This document shows, in pieces, positions 16,683 to 20,876 of a DNA stretch of 20,876 nt; positions within the stretch are counted from its first letter, which is position 1; each line of letters begins with the position of its first letter. A model generated the notes under the pieces. It was not told the origin of the DNA. It saw only the letters and a list, made by a program, of their open reading frames with translations, and searched no databases. Position numbers and translations under genes: made by a program. Source of the stretch: Aureococcus anophagefferens (lineage: Eukaryota > Sar > Pelagophyceae > Pelagomonadales > Pelagomonadaceae); the NCBI RefSeq assembly GCF_000186865.1, contig NW_008705562.1, forward strand, positions 2,684,442 to 2,705,317, read 5' to 3'.

Positions 16683-17666
16683 CTACTTTTTAGCCCGGTC
16701 GTACTTGATCCGCACGACGCCCTTCTTGACCTTGATGCCGACGACCGTGTAGTCGCGGAGGGACCCCGTCGATTTGACGTGGGTCCCGCCGCAGGGGCAC
16801 TGGAAGCCCGCGACGCCGACGACGCGCACCGTCGGGTCCTTGAAGACGGAAAAGTCGAAGTTCTGCTGGACCTTGTTGAGCTGCGCCTCGGCCCGCGCCT
16901 TCTCCATCATCTCGATCGTCGTCGCGATGTCCTCGTCGACCAGCCCCGCGAACTCGGCCTTCAGGCGCGCGACGAGCGCGTCGCGCTCCGCCGCGGGCAC
17001 GTCCCCCTTGTACTCGACGTAGGGCGCGTCCAGAAAGTGGTAGCCCTTGGTCGGGGGCAGCGCGTAGCCCGCGCGGACCATCGCGCTGTCGACCATGTGG
17101 CCCGCCGTGTGGCACCGGCTGTACGCCTCGCGCGCGGCCGCGTCGACGGCGAGCTCGACGGCGTCGCCCACAGCAAAGGCGTCGGCGACGTCGACCGCCG
17201 CGCGGTGCACGACGACGCCCGTCGCGAAGTCGAAGCTGACCCGCTCGACGGCGGCCTCGCAGCCGTTCGCCGCGCTCCGGACGACGCCGACGTCCGAGGG
17301 CTGGCCGCCGCCCTGCGGGTGGAAGACGCTCACGTCGAAGACGAGATCCACGGCCGGCGCGCCGCCGGCGCCGGGCGCCGCGCGGCACGCGAGCACCGTC
17401 GCCGCGCAGCTCAGCTGAAAATTGCCCTCGTACGTGAGGTAGACGCGCTCCGTCGCCGGCAGGCCGGCCGCGTCGAACGCCGCGGGCGCGGGCGCCGCGG
17501 CGGCTGGCGCCTTGGCGGCCTTCGCGGGCGCGGCTTTGGTATTGCCGTTTTTCGCGGCTGGCGCATTCGCCGCCTTGGCTGCCGGCGCTGGCACCGGCGC
17601 TGGCGCCGCACCGCCTTGGCTGCCGGCGACGCAAAAGAAGTCCGTCAAGACGGCCAGCTCCTCCAT
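16683..17666 (-). CDS. AlaX-type alanyl-tRNA trans-editing protein
   Basis: A 327-residue protein from ATG 17666 to TAG 16683-16685. Residues about 72-155 form an AlaRS-like barrel with FHPQGGGQPSDVG (115-127). Residues about 180-327 form the editing core. The zinc ligands are visible: HTAGH (H186, H190) and PCGGTHV (C292, H296). In this family the enzyme hydrolyses mischarged tRNA(Ala), chiefly Ser- or Gly-tRNA(Ala), in the cytosol or an organelle. No aminoacylation domain is present, so it is a free-standing editor. Residues 13-62 are a GSQGGAAPAP and Ala/Lys-rich linker, strikingly like the linker of eEF1B in this window. The start Met is preceded by stops or a non-similar sequence. Confidence 0.92.
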   Translation of the reverse strand: MEELAVLTDFFCVAGSQGGAAPAPVPAPAAKAANAPAAKNGNTKAAPAKAAKAPAAAAPAPAAFDAAGLPATERVYLTYEGNFQLSCAATVLACRAAPGAGGAPAVDLVFDVSVFHPQGGGQPSDVGVVRSAANGCEAAVERVSFDFATGVVVHRAAVDVADAFAVGDAVELAVDAAAREAYSRCHTAGHMVDSAMVRAGYALPPTKGYHFLDAPYVEYKGDVPAAERDALVARLKAEFAGLVDEDIATTIEMMEKARAEAQLNKVQQNFDFSVFKDPTVRVVGVAGFQCPCGGTHVKSTGSLRDYTVVGIKVKKGVVRIKYDRAKK

Positions 17667-17737
17667 CGCTGCGCACGAGATGCCAGGCGCAGGACCACTC
17701 TAGCTCGCTGAGGGGCAGCAAAGCAGGTCTCGCTTGA

Positions 17738-17762
17738 CTTCAACTTTGACTTCAAGTTGAAG
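17738..17762. repeat. Perfect 9-bp hairpin upstream of the AlaX gene
   Basis: CTTCAACTT (17738-17746), a 7-base loop, then AAGTTGAAG (17754-17762). It lies in the 292-bp gap between the AlaX start and the CDF stop. The surrounding AT-rich segment (17711-17770) carries motifs resembling the right end of an introner on the minus strand. Confidence 0.6.
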
Positions 17763-17958
17763 GTCGAATCGAGCCGGGGGCTGCCCGACCGAGAGCGCGC
17801 TCCGCGAGATGGTCGGCACGCCCATGCTGGGCGTCGAAGCACCGCGGTCCTTGCAGGCAGGCGTCGATTACGAATTCACGGTGGGCGGGTGCGAACGGGG
17901 GCGGCGGGCATCCGGGGCCGGGCGGGGGGTCCCCGGCGGGATGGGCGGGCGGGCCGCG

Positions 17959-19341
17959 TCAGAGGGAGTTGCCGCGGTCGAGGTCCGCGTGGGCCTGGTC
18001 GTCGATGGTGACGAAGCAGCGCTCGACCCAGGAGAGCTCCTCGACGGCGGTCGAGAGGCCGACGCGGAGGTCGTGCGTCTCGGAGACCTTCATGTCGTTG
18101 GCGACGATCATGCCGAGCTCGACGATGAAGTTGGGGCCGAAGTGGTAGGCGCGGATGGTGCCGAGGACGAAGCCGCCGTGGAACTTGGACGCGAGCTTGG
18201 AGAGCTCGCGGAGCTGGTCGGGCTCCGCGCCCTTGCCGACGATCTGCTCGATGTGGTCCCGGGCGATGTCCCACCAGGCCATGATGATGTAGATGGAGAT
18301 GGCGATGGCGCCGCCCGGGTCCGCCCACCAGAGCGACGGCGCGAGCGACGCGACGCCGCACGCGACGACGGCGACGGAGTTGGACATGACGTCGTTCGCG
18401 TGGTCCTCGGCGAGGGCCAGCGCCGTCGACGACCGCTCGGCGACGGCGGCGCAGTAGGCCCAGAGCCAGGCCTTGGACAGGATCGTCGCGCCGAGGGACG
18501 CGAGCGTGTCGAACGACACGTCGAGCGGCGGCGGCGCGCCCGTCGCGCCTGAAAAAGGGCGAGTCAACGTCGCTTCGACGTGCGTGTTTCCCGCGCGCGC
18601 GTGCCGGGAAAAGCATCCACGCTTCGAGACCGTCCCGAGAGACGATCGCTCGTCCAAGAATCAGCCGAAACGAGTGGAACACGACCGAGCTCGGAGCCTT
18701 TGAAAGGTTGGGACGTTCCCGCCCCGCGTCGCGCCCTCGACGACGGAGCCGCCCGCGTCGTAGATGACCCCCAGGCTCCCCACGGCCATGAGCATGGCGC
18801 AGACGATGACGCCCACGGGCTCGAGGCGGCTCCGCCCCGCCGGGTACTCCTCGTCCGCCGCGAGGTGCGCCTTGCGCTCGACGACGAAGAGCACGAGCGT
18901 CTGCGCGAGGTCGAGGCACGAGTCGACGAGCGACGCGAGCACGGCGAGCGAGCCCGACGTGAGCACGTTGTAGAGCTTGACGCAGGTCAGCGCCACGTTG
19001 ATCCAGAGGCTCAGCCGCGTGCACCGCGCCACGTGGGACTTCAGGACGTCGCCGTCGCCCGGGCGCGCCGCGACCGCGGGCGCGGCGAGGGCGAAGACCC
19101 GCGCCTTCCACGCCGGCTCGCCGCCGTCCGGCGCCGCGTCCTCGTCGTCGCCGTCGTCGTCGCCGTGGTGGCCCACCTCGATGGACGTCTTCATCGTCTT
19201 GGCCAGGGAGTGCTGCACCGGCGCATCCTTGCGGCTGAAGGACGAGAACGTCTCGACGCTCACGCGCCGCGTGTTCCCCGGCGCCGCGGGGACGTCGTCC
19301 TCCGTCCGCACGCTCCCGTAGGCGCCCGCCGCCAGTTCCAT
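17959..19341 (-). CDS. Cation diffusion facilitator, manganese type (plant MTP8-11-like)
   Basis: Exons 19341-18735 and 18548-17959 (398 residues). The N-terminal 105 residues are cytosolic and contain an acidic patch (GDDDGDDEDAA). TM segments include WINVALTCVKLYNVL, SLAVLASLVDSCLDLAQTLV, RLEPVGVIVCAMLMAVGSLG, and after the intron HANDVMSNSVAVVACGVA and GAIAISIYIIMAWWDIA. The metal site has DSCLD (140-144) in TM2 and DHAND (251-255) in TM5. The DxxxD pair is the signature of Mn-CDF members, whereas Zn members have HxxxD. The C-terminal domain (ELSWVERCFVTIDD) matches the plant MTP9-11 cytosolic domain. The role is Mn2+/H+ antiport into a vacuole, Golgi or vesicle compartment (inferred). The frame is open to an upstream Met at 19479, but the added residues lack character. 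Confidence 0.92.
18549..18726 (-). mobile_element. Diverged family B introner in the CDF gene (intron 18734-18549, minus strand)
   Basis: 178 bp, TSD GCGCGACG (minus-strand reading) at 18734-18727 and 18548-18541. GC-AG intron, phase 1. Splicing joins VVEGAT to GAPPPLDVSFD. It is in forward orientation relative to its gene (contains CCACTCGTTTCGGCTGATTC). The ends have diverged (left CGGGGCGGGAACG; right CCCTTTTTCAG), and it is 14 bp shorter than intact family B copies. Confidence 0.92.
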
Positions 19342-19390
19342 GGTCGCGCGGGGTGGGGGCAGCCGACCCGAAGCGAAGCGATTCAATTCT

Positions 19391-19517
19391 CGGCCGACGT
19401 TGTCGACAACATGAGGACCGAGCGGCGCGCGACGTCGCCAACCCGAGCAGACTTCCGAGCAGCGCCTTCGCAACGCCAAGCCTACTCCAGACGCGAGTCG
19501 CTTCGCGGCCGACGTTG
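19391..19517. repeat. 12-bp direct repeat near the CDF 5' end
   Basis: CGGCCGACGTTG occurs at 19391-19402 and 19506-19517, in the gap between the CDF start and the stop of the next gene. It could be a shared regulatory site or chance. Confidence 0.5.
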
Positions 19518-19521
19518 CCAG

Positions 19522-20876
19522 TTAGGTCCAGCCCCCGGGCTCGCCGGAGAGGGGGACGGCGTCGTCGATGTCGTCGAGCTCCGAGGTGTAGAAGGAGGAC
19601 CCGCGGCGCGAGAGCTGCTGGATGAAGGTCGGCTTCGACGGCGGGGCGTCGCCCGGCTCCTCGTCCGGGTCGTCGAGGATCGCGGACGTGGACGACGAGC
19701 AGAGGACGAGGCCCGCGTCGCAGGAGATCTGGCCGTCGTCGCGGTCGCCCGACGACGCGCAGAAGACGGACGCGCCGCCGCGCGGCTCGACGACGGAGAG
19801 GTCGATCTCGTGGGGCAGGAACGCGTCCTCGGGCCCCGACACCGGCCGCGCGGGCGCCGACGCCCAGGCCGCCTCGCGGCGCGCGACGTCCGTGACGCGC
19901 TCGATGACCAAGGGCCGCTCGGGCGCGGACGCGGACCGGCCGCGGTCGCCGCGCGGGTCCTCGCGCTCGTCCGCGGACCCGTCGAGCGCCGCGTCGACGC
20001 GGAGCTCGGGCAGGTCCGAGTAGCGCCGCGCGAGGGGCACGTCGCCCGCGGGGTGCCTGTCGACGGAGTAGCGCTCGATGGCCTCGCGCTCGCGCCGCGC
20101 GAGCTCGCGCGCGTGCGCCTCGTCGCGGCGCCGGAGCGCGACGTCGCCGGCGGCGCGCTGCGCGGCGAGGGCCGTCGCGTGGGCCGCGCCGAGCGCCCGC
20201 TCCCGGTCGTCGAGGGCCGCGCGGAGCGCCGCGCCGTGCGCGGCGTCGCGGTCCTCGCGGGACCGCTCGTGCGCCGCGACGAGCTCCTCGGCGTCGCGCT
20301 CGTGGCGCCGCGCCTGGCCCTCGAGGTCGCGCGCGTGGCGGTCGTGGAGCGCCGCGAGCTCCGCGCGCGCGCGGTCCGCGATCGTGCGCTCGACCTGCTT
20401 GCGCTCGCGGCTGTGGTCGTAGTCGCGGTCCCGCAGCATGCGCTCCGCGGCCGCGGCGCGCGCCGCGTCGGCCGCGGCGTGCGCGGCCGCGGCCGCGGCG
20501 AGGGCGTCGTGGCGGAGCAGCGCCTCGTAGAGCTCGTCCTCGTGGGTCGCGACGACGGCCGCGACCGCGCGCTCGTGGCGCCGGGCCGACGCCGCGCGGT
20601 CCGCGTCGCGCCGCTTCTCCGCGGACGCGCGGTCCGCGTCGCCGCGGCGCCGCTCGCCGTCGAGGGACCGCTCGAGGGCCCCGACGCGCTCCGCCGCGGC
20701 GTCCTGCGCCGCGGCGACGGCCGCGGCGGCCTCGAGCCGCGCCGTGTCCCTCGTCGACCGCAGCGACGACTCGTGGTGCGCGGCGGCGGCCGCGAGCTCC
20801 GCGGCGTGGGCCGCCGCGGCGCGGTCCCGCGCGTCGCGCTCGCGGGCGACGAGCGCCGCGTGCTGCCCCGCGCGGC
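19522..20876 (-). CDS. Coiled-coil protein, C-terminal part (5' partial at right edge)
   Basis: One open frame runs from the right edge (first full codon at 20874) to the stop at 19522-19524, about 450 residues. The first 290 residues are almost pure Ala/Arg/Glu/His heptad-like sequence (RDRDYDHSRERKQVERTIAD; RHARDLEGQARRHERDAEEL), consistent with a long coiled coil. A Ser/Asp-rich, less ordered tail follows (FLPHEIDLSVVEP; PTFIQQLSRRGSSFYTSELD) and ends GEPGGWT. No known family is recognised. A Met at 20439 is internal, because coiled-coil coding continues upstream of it. Its size, repeat character and acidic/Ser tail suggest a structural or scaffold protein, but that is only inference. Confidence 0.75.
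   Translation of the reverse strand, partial: RAGQHAALVARERDARDRAAAAHAAELAAAAAHHESSLRSTRDTARLEAAAAVAAAQDAAAERVGALERSLDGERRRGDADRASAEKRRDADRAASARRHERAVAAVVATHEDELYEALLRHDALAAAAAAHAAADAARAAAAERMLRDRDYDHSRERKQVERTIADRARAELAALHDRHARDLEGQARRHERDAEELVAAHERSREDRDAAHGAALRAALDDRERALGAAHATALAAQRAAGDVALRRRDEAHARELARREREAIERYSVDRHPAGDVPLARRYSDLPELRVDAALDGSADEREDPRGDRGRSASAPERPLVIERVTDVARREAAWASAPARPVSGPEDAFLPHEIDLSVVEPRGGASVFCASSGDRDDGQISCDAGLVLCSSSTSAILDDPDEEPGDAPPSKPTFIQQLSRRGSSFYTSELDDIDDAVPLSGEPGGWT

Noticed and set aside
17809..17910. Plus-strand peptide starting MVGTPMLGVEAPRSLQAG as a separate small gene.
   Set aside because: It looks coding for about 30 residues, then runs into antisense CDF sequence with no domain, and no stop or splice site gives a coherent product. 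It could be a fragment of another gene, but I cannot support it.
1..20876. A coordinated gene cluster or operon (translation and proteostasis genes together).
   Set aside because: Genes lie on both strands with separate promoters and introns. Proximity in a compact eukaryotic genome is not evidence of joint function.
1..20876. tRNA, rRNA or other structural RNA genes.
   Set aside because: The intergenic gaps were read for cloverleaf-like and conserved RNA motifs and none was convincing. A covariance-model search would be the proper test.

Overview
The window is nuclear DNA from a very GC-rich unicellular eukaryote. The evidence is spliceosomal introns, eukaryote-only families (NatC acetyltransferase NAA30, the eEF1B exchange factor, a USP deubiquitinase, a plant-type Mn-CDF transporter) and one protein whose N-terminus looks like the bipartite plastid-targeting signal of secondary red-plastid algae (signal peptide ending in an AAFVSP, ASAFAP-like motif). 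The gene content, GC bias and abundant short intron-forming transposons (introners) best fit a pelagophyte such as Aureococcus anophagefferens. That species call is an inference from memory, not a database match.

Layout. Positions 1-6833 (+): the 3' part of a large multi-exon gene for an armadillo-type/EF-hand-like protein, interrupted by seven introners. 7028-7909 (+): a signal-anchor protein with an acidic Asp/Ala repeat. 8027-9256 (+): a frame-broken gene with GCC2/GCC3-type cysteine repeats followed by a multi-pass membrane domain. 9296-9373 (+): a tiny Lys/Ala/Pro ORF resembling a linker-histone tail. 9679-10695 (-): a COMT-like O-methyltransferase. 10903-11607 (-): eEF1B. 12399-13076 (+): a plastid-targeted DUF3110-like protein. 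13407-15753 (+): a USP40/47-like deubiquitinase with four exons and two introners. 15885-16507 (-): NAA30 with a one-base frameshift. 16683-17666 (-): an AlaX-type alanyl-tRNA trans-editing protein. 17959-19341 (-): a Mn-type CDF/MTP transporter with one introner. 19522-20876 (-): the C-terminal part of a coiled-coil protein.

The most striking content is ten introners. Each has an 8-bp target-site duplication (TSD) that is identical on both sides. The element supplies the 3' AG, and the upstream TSD copy supplies the 5' GC or GT, so splicing restores the pre-insertion reading frame. I checked frame restoration by reading across each junction. Two related families occur: A (203 bp when intact) and B (192 bp when intact). 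They share a core containing CGGCTGATTTTTGGACGA but differ at their ends. Family B works as an intron in both orientations and alternates forward/reverse/forward/reverse along the first gene. Two other copies (in the USP and CDF genes) are diverged and shortened, so insertion was spread over time. Introners of this general kind have been described in Aureococcus and Micromonas. The local observations on orientation, terminal asymmetry, hairpins and spacing are the parts I would follow up.

The genes do not form an operon or a single pathway. Translation and proteostasis functions (eEF1B, AlaX, NAA30, USP) are simply close together in a compact genome.
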